Below the pieces are notes generated by a model. It made no database searches. It worked only from the letters and a program-made list of their open reading frames with translations, and had not been told where the DNA came from. From assembly GCA_016722045.1 (NCBI GenBank), contig JADKGY010000022.1, positions 124,001 through 188,000 on the forward strand: a stretch of DNA of 64,000 bases. The letters are read 5' to 3'. The position numbers and the translations under genes are program-made. Numbering within the stretch: position 1 is the stretch's first letter; each line of letters opens with the position of its first letter. This DNA comes from Candidatus Opimibacter skivensis. GTDB lineage: Bacteria > Bacteroidota > Bacteroidia > Chitinophagales > Saprospiraceae. Positions 53,792-63,405 of this stretch are shown one piece after another.

Positions 53792-56700
53792 TTACCTGAT
53801 CAACGTCACATCTCCATGCAAAACCAAAGTCCTTTCTTCCAATTTATCAAAATACATAATTTCTATTCGATATACAAAAACACCTGGACTGAGGATCTTC
53901 CCTTTGTATTCACCATTCCATTTAAAAGGCATTTCGTTTGAATTATAAACCATATTACCCCAACGATCAAAAATGTTGGCCTTAATGGAATGTACGTCAA
54001 TCTCAGGATGCCAGTTTATAGTAAATACATCATTGACATCATCTCCATTCGGTGAAAAAATATTGGGGACGTAAAATGAATTTTCTGCAAAACAGGAATC
54101 GGTAAGCACTACATTGGTAACAGCATGTGTTTCTGCACAAAGTGTTTTCACCGAAACTGAATACTGACCCGGTTCTGTAATTTTAAAAACGGGTAATATT
54201 GAACCTGTATTCCATTCATAAATAGCAGGAAACAATTGTGTCACATTGAGTGTAATCTGATCACCCTGACAAATCAACATCTGTGTATCCAATTGAACGA
54301 CGGGAACATTCAAATCGTAATCAAGTAATAATTCATCCGATGCACTTCCGCAACTATTGAATATCCTGAGTGAATAAATTTGTGATTGGTCAGCAAGAAT
54401 TGTCACACTATTGCTCCCATCCTGCCATTGAATCGCATCTGTAGTTGGAGGCGATTGTAGGATTAAGAACTCACCAGGACAAAGAATTGTATCAGAACCA
54501 AGATCAAATTCTTTTGGCGCACTCAAAAGTCTTATTTCAATCGTATCAGAACTTGTACCACAAAAATTTGATGCCGTTACTGAATAAATCCCCGGTGTGA
54601 TGATATCCAATTGAGGAAACATTGAACCATCCTGCCAATGAACAGTTGTTTCAGCATCTGAATTTATGCTCACATGCAAAGTATCGCCCTCGCATAAAAT
54701 TGTATCACTACCTAATTGGATTTGCGGAATTGATCCATGAATATCCACTGCGATCGTGTCTGCATCAGTACCACAACTATTACTCACAGTCAGAATAAAC
54801 ATGCCAGAAACAGATGTAGTCAATGAAGGCAAGTGTGAACCATCCTGCCACATATAGTCAACCCCTGAAATATTGGACATGAGCATCACTATATCTCCTT
54901 CACATCCTCTGATATCAGGACCTAAATCAACCTGTGGAGCAACCGTAGTTTGAGCAATGACTATTGTATCATTCGAAGTACCACACATATTACTTACCTG
55001 CACATCATAAGTACCAGCTGAAGTGACTAAAAAAGTATCCGCCGTACTTCCGTCCTGCCACACATAAGTGACATCTGGAATCACAGTAGACAACAAATAT
55101 GTTTGCCCGACACACAAAGAAATATCCGGGCCTAAATCAGGAAGAGAAGGTGGTGAAACAAAGTCTACATTGATTGTATCCGCTCCAGACCCACAGATAT
55201 TTGTAACTGTCAGTGAATATGTTCCTGAAGAAGTGACCGGGTATGATGGAACAGTTGAATGATCATTCCATTCATACGCACCCATAGATCCGGCATTTGT
55301 CAAAACAAGAGTATCTCCAATACAAAGGGTTTGATCAATAGGTAATATCACTTGTGGCGATGTATTTGTTACCTCAATATGGATCGTATCTACTGAAGCA
55401 AAACAAAGATTGGAAACCGTGACACTGTAATCTCCTGAAGACATGACATTAAAAACAGGACTTGTACTTCCATCTTGCCATAAATAATCAGTCGCATCAG
55501 GTATCCCGGATACATTAAGAGTATATGGAAGTTGTGCAAAACATATAGTGATATCTGCTCCCAAATCAACATTAGGTATTAATACCTCATCGACAGTAAT
55601 TGTATCAGTGTCGAAGCCACATGCATTGGAAGCAGTAACCGAATAATCTCCTGCTGTTGTAACCAGAAAAGATGAATTGAGCGAACCATCCTGCCAGATG
55701 AAGAATGCCGGAAGCGTATCTAAATTGAGAAGAAGATTATTACCTGTACATAATGAAATGACCGGGCCACCTAATTCAACATTCGGAATCGGGAGATAAG
55801 AAATTAATATGTCATCAGAGACAGTGCCACAAATATTTGAAACAGTCAAAGCATAATTTCCTGCAGAACTTATTTCATACAGAGAACCTATAGTCGCATC
55901 TTGCCAGATAAATTGTCCCCACGTAGGATCGAAACTATATGTAATGATAGAGCCCTGGCAGATAGCCGTATCAATTCCCAAGGAGAATGGTGGCGGAGGA
56001 GACAGGACATTGAGTACAATCGTATCTGCTGAAATGTCACATCCATCATCAAGTGTGACGCTATAGCTTCCGGTAGTCGTCAAAGAAATGTCAGGAGAAG
56101 TAGTACCGTCACTCCATACATAATTCCAATTGGGATCAAGTGAAATATCAAAGTGATCTCCACTGCAAATCGTCACAGAGTCAGTTCCGATTTCAACTGA
56201 TTGGGGATTGCCAAGGATAGTCACAGCGACGCTATCCATTCCGAAATTACATCCATCAGAAATCGTCAATGCATAATTTCCTGATGTCGTCACGATGAAT
56301 GAATCAAGTGTTGAACCATCTTCCCAATGGTATGATACACTATCGATGCCAGGCTCTATCACATATTGAGTACAGATTGAAACAGGACTTCCAAGATCAA
56401 GCGGAATGATACCCGGGTCAGGTCCTTCTTCAACGACGACATCATCGATATAATAATAAGATTCATCTGATTGTATAGGGCAAGCCGGATCGACAGGTGT
56501 ATCAGCATACGTGTGAAAATTTCCAATGGTGATATAAGCCTCACCACCCATAGCTGTAAAGCAGCCAGATACAAGCATCCATTCTGTATTGTTGGATAGA
56601 TATGTATTCAGTGCATAGTCAATCTGAGGGATTACATCAAGACGATCGCTGGAATTTGTGACCGGAGGCAGTGAAGAGAAATACGCCCCGACATGTCTAG

Positions 56701-57097
56701 TGCCACAAAATTCATCGCTGAGATTGACATAGAAACTGACATGGTATGTAGAGCCACTGACCAGTGCATTCAAAAGAGGTGCCTGTATGTATTCGAAATA
56801 ATCTGGTGTCTGGCCTCGAACAAAGAATCCTGCATATCCATTGCCGGAATGCGCAGGTTGATTACCAAATACATTTATGGGGACACCTACTGTATTTGAA
56901 ATATCGCATGCATTAAAATAGTCGCTTGTTCCCAGATTGCCGTTTTCCCAGGGAATGGCCTGAAAGAAGCCTCCTGTTCCGATATTCGAAGGGCAGGAAG
57001 TAAAGGTTTCAAAGTCAGGGTTTGGAGCTATGTTTTGGCCATCAGTAAAAAGCCAAAATAGACACAAGACTAAGAGCAGTCGAAATTCACGTGACAT
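53792..57097 (-). CDS. Large repeat adhesin-like protein with T9SS type B sorting domain
   Basis: About 1101 aa from Met at 57097 (the frame opens at 57157, but MSREFRLLLVLCLFWLF is the signal peptide). First domain (NIAPNPDFETFTSCPS...) resembles carbohydrate-binding-like N-terminal regions of Bacteroidota adhesins. Then eleven repeats of about 70-82 residues: each has DLGxDxxIC, WQDGS, a GxYxVTVSN strand and CG...DTI. The C-terminal type B domain runs from FYVPNIFSPNGDDVNDVF to ILSPGVFVYRIEIMY and ends in HGDVTLIR. It should be surface-exposed through T9SS with SprF-like help. Confidence 0.9.
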   Translation of the reverse strand: MSREFRLLLVLCLFWLFTDGQNIAPNPDFETFTSCPSNIGTGGFFQAIPWENGNLGTSDYFNACDISNTVGVPINVFGNQPAHSGNGYAGFFVRGQTPDYFEYIQAPLLNALVSGSTYHVSFYVNLSDEFCGTRHVGAYFSSLPPVTNSSDRLDVIPQIDYALNTYLSNNTEWMLVSGCFTAMGGEAYITIGNFHTYADTPVDPACPIQSDESYYYIDDVVVEEGPDPGIIPLDLGSPVSICTQYVIEPGIDSVSYHWEDGSTLDSFIVTTSGNYALTISDGCNFGMDSVAVTILGNPQSVEIGTDSVTICSGDHFDISLDPNWNYVWSDGTTSPDISLTTTGSYSVTLDDGCDISADTIVLNVLSPPPPFSLGIDTAICQGSIITYSFDPTWGQFIWQDATIGSLYEISSAGNYALTVSNICGTVSDDILISYLPIPNVELGGPVISLCTGNNLLLNLDTLPAFFIWQDGSLNSSFLVTTAGDYSVTASNACGFDTDTITVDEVLIPNVDLGADITICFAQLPYTLNVSGIPDATDYLWQDGSTSPVFNVMSSGDYSVTVSNLCFASVDTIHIEVTNTSPQVILPIDQTLCIGDTLVLTNAGSMGAYEWNDHSTVPSYPVTSSGTYSLTVTNICGSGADTINVDFVSPPSLPDLGPDISLCVGQTYLLSTVIPDVTYVWQDGSTADTFLVTSAGTYDVQVSNMCGTSNDTIVIAQTTVAPQVDLGPDIRGCEGDIVMLMSNISGVDYMWQDGSHLPSLTTSVSGMFILTVSNSCGTDADTIAVDIHGSIPQIQLGSDTILCEGDTLHVSINSDAETTVHWQDGSMFPQLDIITPGIYSVTASNFCGTSSDTIEIRLLSAPKEFDLGSDTILCPGEFLILQSPPTTDAIQWQDGSNSVTILADQSQIYSLRIFNSCGSASDELLLDYDLNVPVVQLDTQMLICQGDQITLNVTQLFPAIYEWNTGSILPVFKITEPGQYSVSVKTLCAETHAVTNVVLTDSCFAENSFYVPNIFSPNGDDVNDVFTINWHPEIDVHSIKANIFDRWGNMVYNSNEMPFKWNGEYKGKILSPGVFVYRIEIMYFDKLEERTLVLHGDVTLIR

Positions 57098-57188
57098 TGA
57101 AACAAAGCATTTTACCAATTGCATCATATTGGCATCAAAGAGAATAAAATTCTTCATACCCTGCTCAAATGAAATTAATTTGAGGTAA

Positions 57189-57223
57189 ATAAAAAACGCC
57201 CTGCATGTGCAGAGCGTTTTTTT
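57189..57223 (-). terminator. Rho-independent terminator of rpsA
   Basis: AACGCCCTGCA-TG-TGCAGAGCGTT with one internal mismatch, A-run left and T-run right, 24 bp downstream of the rpsA stop on the minus strand. Confidence 0.85.
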
Positions 57224-57246
57224 ATCATTTCATCTTAAAGAGAAAG

Positions 57247-59673
57247 TTATTTCTTTCCTCCCTGCAATGAATCTTTCAGTACCTGTAATTCATCCATCTT
57301 TCCATCAGCAGCTAAAGCGGATTGCTCCGGCCATGTAGTGGGATCAAACATTTTGAAGCGACTACCCTGTGCAAGAAGGATCTCACGAATTTCATCACCT
57401 GTCTTTGAAGCCAGTGTAGCGAAACTATCAATACCTGCAGCATGAAGGATCTCTTCGATCTTAGGGCCTATGCCTTCGATGATCTTAAGATCGTCACCAT
57501 CGCTTTTCGCTTTTGCAGCTTTAGCCTTTGGTGCCTTCTCTTCTTTTGCAGGAGCCGCTTCGATTTCTGATGCAGCTTCTTCAGCTACTTCTTCATTAGC
57601 GGATGATATTTCCTGTTCCATCTCCGGAGTGGCTACTTCTTCTGCAGCAGTTGTTTCCTTTACAGCCGGAGATGTGGTTTCTTCCACAACTTCAGGTGTA
57701 GATTCTTCAGTAGCTGCTACTTCGGCATCTTTTGCATCCTTAGCATCTTTTACCGCTTTCTTGCCTTTTGCATCAGCCAATTGCTCCTTCAATTGTGAAA
57801 ACATAGCCATGTCTCCGAGTGTGGTGGGCTCATATTTGCCCTGCTGCTCTTTGACGGCTTGTTTTATTTCCTGTCCTTGTTTGCGGCGGTCATCTTTTAC
57901 GACTTCCTCTGCTTCACGCTGGATATCCTCAAGATAACGGAGATGTGAAACCATGATACGCTTGTCATCCCGGTTGAATTCAATCACCTTGAATGTCAAA
58001 GTCTCATCTACTTCTGCCAGCTTGCCATTTTCCTTGCGTAGATGACGTGATGGTGCAAAGGCTTCAAGACCATATGGTAATTGAACGATAGCTCCTTTAT
58101 CATCACGCTTCATCACTGTAGCTTCGTGATAAGATCCTACCGGGAATACATTCTCAAATGTATCCCATGGATTCTCTTCCACATGCTTATGTCCTAATGA
58201 CAACTTACGGTTTTCACGATCGATATCAAGGATCATGACCGGAAGATCAGCACCTACTTTCGTAAATTCAGATGGATGTGCAAATCGTTTAGTCCATGAC
58301 AGATCAGAGATATGTACCATACCACCGATACCATCCTGTAACTCTACGAATACACCATATGGCGTAAGGTTTTGTACACGACCGACATGTTTGCTGCCCA
58401 CAGGATATTTCTGTTCGATTTCTCCCCATGGATCAGGCGTCAGTTGCTTGAGTGACAATGACATCTTGCGCTCTTCGCGATCGATGGTCACCACTTTGGT
58501 TTCATATTCCTGTCCTACGGTGAAGTAATCGCGAGCATGTATGGGTTGATTGCTCCAGCTTACCTCGGAGACGTGGATCAAACCTTCTACGCCCGGTGTG
58601 ATCTCAAGGAAAGCTCCGTAATCTTCGACATTGACAATCTTGCCTTTGACGATGCTGCCTTCTTTGATGGTATCACTGACGACATCCCATGGATGAGGTT
58701 GTAATTGTTTGAGACCAAGTGAAATTCTCTTTTTGTTTTCATCAAAATCAAGTACAACGACGTGTACTTTCTGATTGATCTCAAGGACTTCAGATGGATG
58801 GTTGATACGTCCCCAGCTGATATCGGTGATATAGAGAAGACCATCTACACCACCCAGATCCATAAAGGCTCCGAAGTCGGTGATGTTCTTCACGACGCCC
58901 TCAAGTACCTGACCTTTCTCAAGACCGGAGATGATAGCTTCGCGTTGTTCTGCCAGATCGCTTTCAATAAGCGCTTTGTGCGATACAACTGCATTTTTAA
59001 TATTCTCATTGATCTTGACGACTTTGAATTCCATCGTCTTTCCTACAAACTGATCATAGTCGATGATCTGTTTGATATCGATCTGTGATCCGGGAAGGAA
59101 TGTTTCAAGACCGCCTGCATCAACGATCAGACCACCTTTGGTCTTGCTGATGACAGTACCATTGATGATCGTACCATTGTTAAAGGAGTCCACAAGGCGT
59201 TCCCATGCTTTCAGCAGTTTTGCTTTACGACGGGAAAGGACCAGCTGGCCTCTTTCATCTTCCTGGCGTTCGACGTATACATCTACTTCGTCACCGATCT
59301 TAAAACCATCGATGTCTTTAAATTCAGATACGGACACAAGGCCATCTGATTTAAAATTGATGTCCAGTACGGCATCTCCACCTGTGATCTGAGATACACG
59401 GGCTTTGATGACTTCGTTTTCATTGACAGCACCTAAAGTTTTTTCATAAAGGGCTTCCAATCGCTCGAACTCGTCCTTTGCATAGATATACTGGTGACGG
59501 TTAGAGATCGACCAGTCGAAATCGTCATGTGCAGTGGATACTTCAGGACCGGTGGTAATTTTTGGCTCTTCTTTGGGAGCTTCTGGGGTCGCTACTTCTT
59601 CAGTTATTGTTTCAGTAGTTTCCTGGATTGGAGTCTCAAGGGACTCCTCTGGAAGGTTTGTTTCTTCTGACAT
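57247..59673 (-). CDS. rpsA: 30S ribosomal protein S1 with C-terminal HhH extension
   Basis: An 808-aa S1, longer than the common 550-600 aa. An acidic N-terminal region (1-75) precedes six S1 domains (roughly 80-150, 165-235, 253-323, 338-410, 425-495, 510-580), each with a GxVxxxxxxGxxV core. A long Glu/Ala/Lys-rich linker (about 620-725) leads to a C-terminal helix-hairpin-helix-like domain with IEGIGPKIEEILHAAGIDSF and FDPTTWPEQSALA. It binds mRNA for translation, important where Shine-Dalgarno sites are weak. A strong promoter and a terminator flank it. Confidence 0.93.
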   Translation of the reverse strand: MSEETNLPEESLETPIQETTETITEEVATPEAPKEEPKITTGPEVSTAHDDFDWSISNRHQYIYAKDEFERLEALYEKTLGAVNENEVIKARVSQITGGDAVLDINFKSDGLVSVSEFKDIDGFKIGDEVDVYVERQEDERGQLVLSRRKAKLLKAWERLVDSFNNGTIINGTVISKTKGGLIVDAGGLETFLPGSQIDIKQIIDYDQFVGKTMEFKVVKINENIKNAVVSHKALIESDLAEQREAIISGLEKGQVLEGVVKNITDFGAFMDLGGVDGLLYITDISWGRINHPSEVLEINQKVHVVVLDFDENKKRISLGLKQLQPHPWDVVSDTIKEGSIVKGKIVNVEDYGAFLEITPGVEGLIHVSEVSWSNQPIHARDYFTVGQEYETKVVTIDREERKMSLSLKQLTPDPWGEIEQKYPVGSKHVGRVQNLTPYGVFVELQDGIGGMVHISDLSWTKRFAHPSEFTKVGADLPVMILDIDRENRKLSLGHKHVEENPWDTFENVFPVGSYHEATVMKRDDKGAIVQLPYGLEAFAPSRHLRKENGKLAEVDETLTFKVIEFNRDDKRIMVSHLRYLEDIQREAEEVVKDDRRKQGQEIKQAVKEQQGKYEPTTLGDMAMFSQLKEQLADAKGKKAVKDAKDAKDAEVAATEESTPEVVEETTSPAVKETTAAEEVATPEMEQEISSANEEVAEEAASEIEAAPAKEEKAPKAKAAKAKSDGDDLKIIEGIGPKIEEILHAAGIDSFATLASKTGDEIREILLAQGSRFKMFDPTTWPEQSALAADGKMDELQVLKDSLQGGKK

Positions 59674-59756
59674 CTCAGAGAGTTTGGTGGTTTGTACATT
59701 CCTAAATGATTGATTATCAGGAATGGAGGTTAAATAATGAATTCAAAAACGGGACG

Positions 59757-59786
59757 CAAAGGTAGGAATTTCTTTCTTTCTGGCAA
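59757..59786 (-). promoter_or_regulatory. Bacteroidota-type promoter of rpsA
   Basis: Minus strand: TTG at 59784-59786, 19-bp spacer, TACCTTTG at 59757-59764, an exact TAnnTTTG; leader of about 80 nt. Confidence 0.65.
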
Positions 59787-59808
59787 GCCGTAACGGAAAG
59801 AAATTCAG

Positions 59809-59912
59809 AATTCGTTACTCGTTATTCGCAACTCACGTTTTACCATCCTGCCCCTGAAACAGGGGGACTTGTAAAATTCGTAATACGTAACCCGTTAATC
59901 GTTATTCAAAGA
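59809..59912. repeat. Degenerate heptamer repeats between rpsA and acyl-CoA ligase
   Basis: TCGTTACTCGTTATTCG (59813-59829) and GTAATACGTAACCCGTTAATCG (near 59880-59901) are heptamer-type units, here in a divergent intergenic region rather than behind a gene. A CCCCCTG-TTTC-AGGGG-like hairpin lies between them near 59850-59868. Confidence 0.7.
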
Positions 59913-59947
59913 GTTTTATATTGCATGTTCACTTACTCAATCCGGAC

Positions 59948-61615
59948 ATGGCCGAATCACGCCCCTGGTTAAAGCACTATCCTAAAGGACTTCCTGCCAA
60001 TATTGATGTGGACCGATATCCAAATTTGAATAGCTTCCTCAGCGAAGCCATGGAGAAATTTGCTGACAAAACTGCATTCTATTGCATGGGGAAAAGCATG
60101 ACTTATGGCGAAATAGATAAGGCGTCAAGGCAAATGGCCGGATATCTTCAATCCCGTGGCCTGAAACCAGGCGACAGGGTGGCGATCATGATGCCTAACC
60201 TACTGCAGTATCCGATTGCACTTTTTGCGTGCATCAGGGCAGGTCTTGTAGTCGTCAATACAAATCCTCTTTACACACCACGTGAATTGCTTTATCAACT
60301 TAAAGACAGTGGAGTACGGGGTATCATCATCGTAGAGAATTTTGCTTCCCATCTGCAGGAAATCATAGGCGAAACACAAATTGAAACTGTCATTCTTACC
60401 AGCATTGGTGAGCTGCTCGGCACTGTCAAAGGAAGTATTGTCAATTTTGTCGTGCGTAAAGTAAAAAGAATGGTTCCGAAATTTTCGATACCCAATACGG
60501 TAAACTTTAAAGATGCTATTGCGCATGGCAAAAATTTTACCATCAAAGACTTCGAGGATAGTCCGGATAATGTGATTGCACATCAATATACCGGTGGAAC
60601 TACGGGTGTTGCAAAAGGAGCGATGCTGACAAACAGGAACATTGTAGCGAATATGCTTCAGATCAAAGGATGTCTTGATACAAGACTCAAGGAAGGTGAA
60701 GAAATCACTTTGTGTCCGTTGCCCATGTATCACATCTTTGCTTTCATCGTCAATTGTCTCGCGATGATGGCGTATGGTTCAATGAATGTACTTGTCACCA
60801 ATGCGCGTGATATTAAATCGGTCATCAAAGAATTTAAGAATCATAAAATAACAGTGATGACAGGCGTCAATTCACTGTATAATGCCATGTTGAATGACAA
60901 GGATTTTGCAAAGGTTGATTTCAGCCAGTTCAAATTTGGAGTAGGTGGTGCGATGGCCATTCAATCCTCAGTCAATGAGCGTTGGAAAGCAGTGACAGGC
61001 AGTGATCTGATTGAAGGCTATGGTATGACAGAAGCTTCACCTGTTGTCTCTGTCAATCCTATCGATGGCACAGCACGTATCGGTACGATTGGTCTGCCTG
61101 TGCCATCCACTGACGTGCGCATTGTCGATGATAATGGAGTAGTACAACCTGTCGGACAAAGAGGAGAGATACAGGTGAAAGGTCCACAGGTGATGAAAGG
61201 ATATTACAACAAACCAGCTGAGACTGCGAATACGATTCGTGACGGTTGGTTATGCACAGGTGATATAGGCATCATGGATGAAGATGGCTTCTTCCGAATC
61301 GTCGATCGCAAAAAAGATATGATCATTGTATCAGGTTTCAAGGTATTCCCGAATGAAATCGAAGAAGTTGTAAGCGCGCATCCTAAAGTAAAAGAATGTG
61401 CAGCCGTTGGTATTCCAAATGAAAAGAGTGGTGAGGTATTGAAATTATTTATTGTCAAAAAAGACAGAAGCCTTTCAAAAAATGAATTACTTGATTATTG
61501 TAAGGAAAATCTGACCGGGTATAAAATGCCGAAGGAGATTGAATTCAGGGACTCACTTCCGAAGTCGAATGTCGGAAAGATATTACGTCGCGAGTTGCGT
61601 GAGATTAAAGAGTAG
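59948..61615 (+). CDS. fadD: Long-chain acyl-CoA synthetase (AMP-forming)
   Basis: About 555 aa. ATG at 59948 is preferred to a TTG at 59921. It activates fatty acids to acyl-CoA with ATP. Motifs: YTGGTTGVAKGAMLTNRN (P-loop, around residue 215), GYGMTEASP (around 357), TGDIG and the hinge RKKDMIIVSGFKVFPNEIE, then catalytic Lys region LPKSNVGKILRREL at the end. The FadD assignment follows from length and these signatures. A hairpin train starts two bases after the stop. Confidence 0.93.
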   Translation: MAESRPWLKHYPKGLPANIDVDRYPNLNSFLSEAMEKFADKTAFYCMGKSMTYGEIDKASRQMAGYLQSRGLKPGDRVAIMMPNLLQYPIALFACIRAGLVVVNTNPLYTPRELLYQLKDSGVRGIIIVENFASHLQEIIGETQIETVILTSIGELLGTVKGSIVNFVVRKVKRMVPKFSIPNTVNFKDAIAHGKNFTIKDFEDSPDNVIAHQYTGGTTGVAKGAMLTNRNIVANMLQIKGCLDTRLKEGEEITLCPLPMYHIFAFIVNCLAMMAYGSMNVLVTNARDIKSVIKEFKNHKITVMTGVNSLYNAMLNDKDFAKVDFSQFKFGVGGAMAIQSSVNERWKAVTGSDLIEGYGMTEASPVVSVNPIDGTARIGTIGLPVPSTDVRIVDDNGVVQPVGQRGEIQVKGPQVMKGYYNKPAETANTIRDGWLCTGDIGIMDEDGFFRIVDRKKDMIIVSGFKVFPNEIEEVVSAHPKVKECAAVGIPNEKSGEVLKLFIVKKDRSLSKNELLDYCKENLTGYKMPKEIEFRDSLPKSNVGKILRRELREIKE

Positions 61616-61617
61616 AC

Positions 61618-61801
61618 GATATCCACGATATCGCAAAACAGAGTTTTGCAAACACTCAGACGTAGGCGCAGCCTACGCCTAACAAATTTTGTTTCTTTTA
61701 AATATTGGCAAAGCCAATATTTAAAAGAAATAATTGCCAATTGCTCAAACGTTAAGCTTAGGCTGTGCCTAAGCTTTCGCGTCAGCAAATTTCTGATTTG
61801 C
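61618..61801. repeat. Train of perfect hairpins with small, mostly 3-nt loops
   Basis: In order: CGATATC-CAC-GATATCG (61618-61634); GCAAAAC-AGA-GTTTTGC (61633-61649); CGTAGGC-GCA-GCCTACG (61661-61677); AACAAA-T-TTTGTT (61681-61693); an 18+3+18 perfect stem with AAA loop (61692-61730); AAGCTTAGGC-TGT-GCCTAAGCTT (61754-61776); and GCAAAT...ATTTGC (61785-61801). Three have exactly 7-bp arms and 3-nt loops. Confidence 0.93.
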
Positions 61802-61857
61802 GAAATGAAAAGCATGCAGAAACAAGGCAGGGGCAAGCCCCGCCAATACATTTTTTT

Positions 61858-61899
61858 ACTGAATACTGAATACTGAATACTGAATACCGAATACCGCTT
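61858..61899. repeat. Heptamer array ACTGAAT, flush with gltA stop
   Basis: Four exact ACTGAAT units (61858-61885), then ACCGAAT and ACCGCTT; the next heptamer ACCTATT (61900-61906) contains the TAG stop (61902-61904) of the minus-strand citrate synthase gene. Confidence 0.92.
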
Positions 61900-61901
61900 A
61901 C

Positions 61902-63215
61902 CTATTTCTCCTTCCTCGCATCAACCCAGTGTTTTATCCATTCATAGGTTAACGACTTTGGTCGCTCAAGAGGAAGACTGAGGATGCGGCTCCAGCATGT
62001 TGAAGCCAGTACACCGAGTGCACGGGAGACGGCGAAGAGGACGGTGTAGTAGTTGTATTCTTTCAATCCATAATGGACCAGGATGGCACCGGAGTGTGCA
62101 TCAACATTTGGCCATGGATTTGAGACTTTGCCTAATGAGCCAAGTATAGCAGGAGCGACATCAAATACTTTCCATACAATATTGACGATATCATCATCCG
62201 GCATATGAGTACTGGCAAAAGCTTGTTGGGCAAGGAATCTCGGATCAGGTTTCCTTAAGACAGCATGTCCATATCCGGGAATAACTTTTCCCTGTGCGAT
62301 AGTTTCGTTGATGTATTGGGCTATTTGTTCTTTAGTTGGTTTTGAGGTGCCCAGGTGATCGACCATTTCGAAGATCCATTTGATTACTTCCTGATTTGCC
62401 AGGCCATGAAGTGGACCTGCCAGTGCATTGACGCCTGAGACAAATGAATAGTATACATCACTCAATGTCGAACTGGCGAGATGAACAGCATGAGCGCTTG
62501 CATTTCCGCCTTCATGATCAGCATGAATTGTCATATATAGACGCATCAGGCTCATAAAATCAGGATCATCGGTCACACCTAACATATGCGCATAACTTGA
62601 AGCCCAGTCAAGATTATCATCCGGAGCTATTTGCTCATTGTTGCGAAAGGATCGTCGATAGATATAAGCTGCCACATGGGGAAGACAGGCTATCAGGTTC
62701 ATGGAGTCTTCGTAGGTAGCATCCCAGTAATCACGTTTATTCATGCCTTCTGAATAGCGTCGGGCAAACTCACTTTTTTGCTGCAATGACAGTACAGCGA
62801 TTCCAAACTGGGTCATCGGATGAGTGTCGGGATCAAGACTATCAAGAACTTTCCAGGTTTGATCCGGGATCACACGTCTCCGTTCCCACTCATTGCTGAG
62901 CCAGTCGACCTCTTCCTGTGTGGGGATTTCGTCGGTGAGCATAAGCCAGAAAAGCCCTTCAGGGAGGGGTTCGCCTCCTCGGGAGGGTAGTTTTACTTTG
63001 AGTTCGGGGATAGAGTATCCTCTGAACCGGATACCTTCATTGGAATCAAGAAGGGATGTTTCCCAGAGCATGCTTTTGATGCCTCTCATCCCACCGAAGA
63101 CCTGGCCGATCGTGACCTGGTCGATGATGGTTTCATCATGTTCTTTCATGAATGGCTTCATCTCAGCGATGGCGGCCATTGCTTTCTCGTAAAATTTTGA
63201 TTTCAGTCTGTCCAT
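61902..63215 (-). CDS. gltA: Citrate synthase (eukaryote-like type)
   Basis: A 437-aa enzyme condensing oxaloacetate and acetyl-CoA. The conserved HADHEGGNASAHAV, GPLHGLANQE, PGYGHAVLRKPDPRF and NVDAHSGAIL blocks supply the catalytic His and Asp residues. The N-terminal GMRGIKSMLWETS and RFRGYSIPEL segments resemble the mitochondrial-type enzymes rather than hexameric Gram-negative GltA. Single gene. The acetyl-CoA it uses may come from acyl-CoA breakdown. Confidence 0.95.
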   Translation of the reverse strand: MDRLKSKFYEKAMAAIAEMKPFMKEHDETIIDQVTIGQVFGGMRGIKSMLWETSLLDSNEGIRFRGYSIPELKVKLPSRGGEPLPEGLFWLMLTDEIPTQEEVDWLSNEWERRRVIPDQTWKVLDSLDPDTHPMTQFGIAVLSLQQKSEFARRYSEGMNKRDYWDATYEDSMNLIACLPHVAAYIYRRSFRNNEQIAPDDNLDWASSYAHMLGVTDDPDFMSLMRLYMTIHADHEGGNASAHAVHLASSTLSDVYYSFVSGVNALAGPLHGLANQEVIKWIFEMVDHLGTSKPTKEQIAQYINETIAQGKVIPGYGHAVLRKPDPRFLAQQAFASTHMPDDDIVNIVWKVFDVAPAILGSLGKVSNPWPNVDAHSGAILVHYGLKEYNYYTVLFAVSRALGVLASTCWSRILSLPLERPKSLTYEWIKHWVDARKEK

Positions 63216-63285
63216 GTACTAGCAAAGTCTGTAAATATCGTGGAAAGGCTAAGATAACGAGATTTAGAAATATCGAATATTTAAA

Positions 63286-63375
63286 CAGAAGTAACGAGTA
63301 ACGGACAACGAATAACGAGTAACGAGTAACGAATAACGAGTGGCAAGTAACGTGTAACGAATATCGAGTAACGAT
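63286..63375. repeat. Heptamer array GAGTAAC/GAATAAC type
   Basis: About twelve GAGTAAC-like units with single-base variants (GAATAAC, GGACAAC, AAGTAAC, GAATATC), 31 bp downstream of the minus-strand four-helix-bundle gene and upstream of gltA. Confidence 0.9.
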
Positions 63376-63405
63376 TAGTGGGAGCTTTCTGTCTGGGCAT
63401 GTGGG

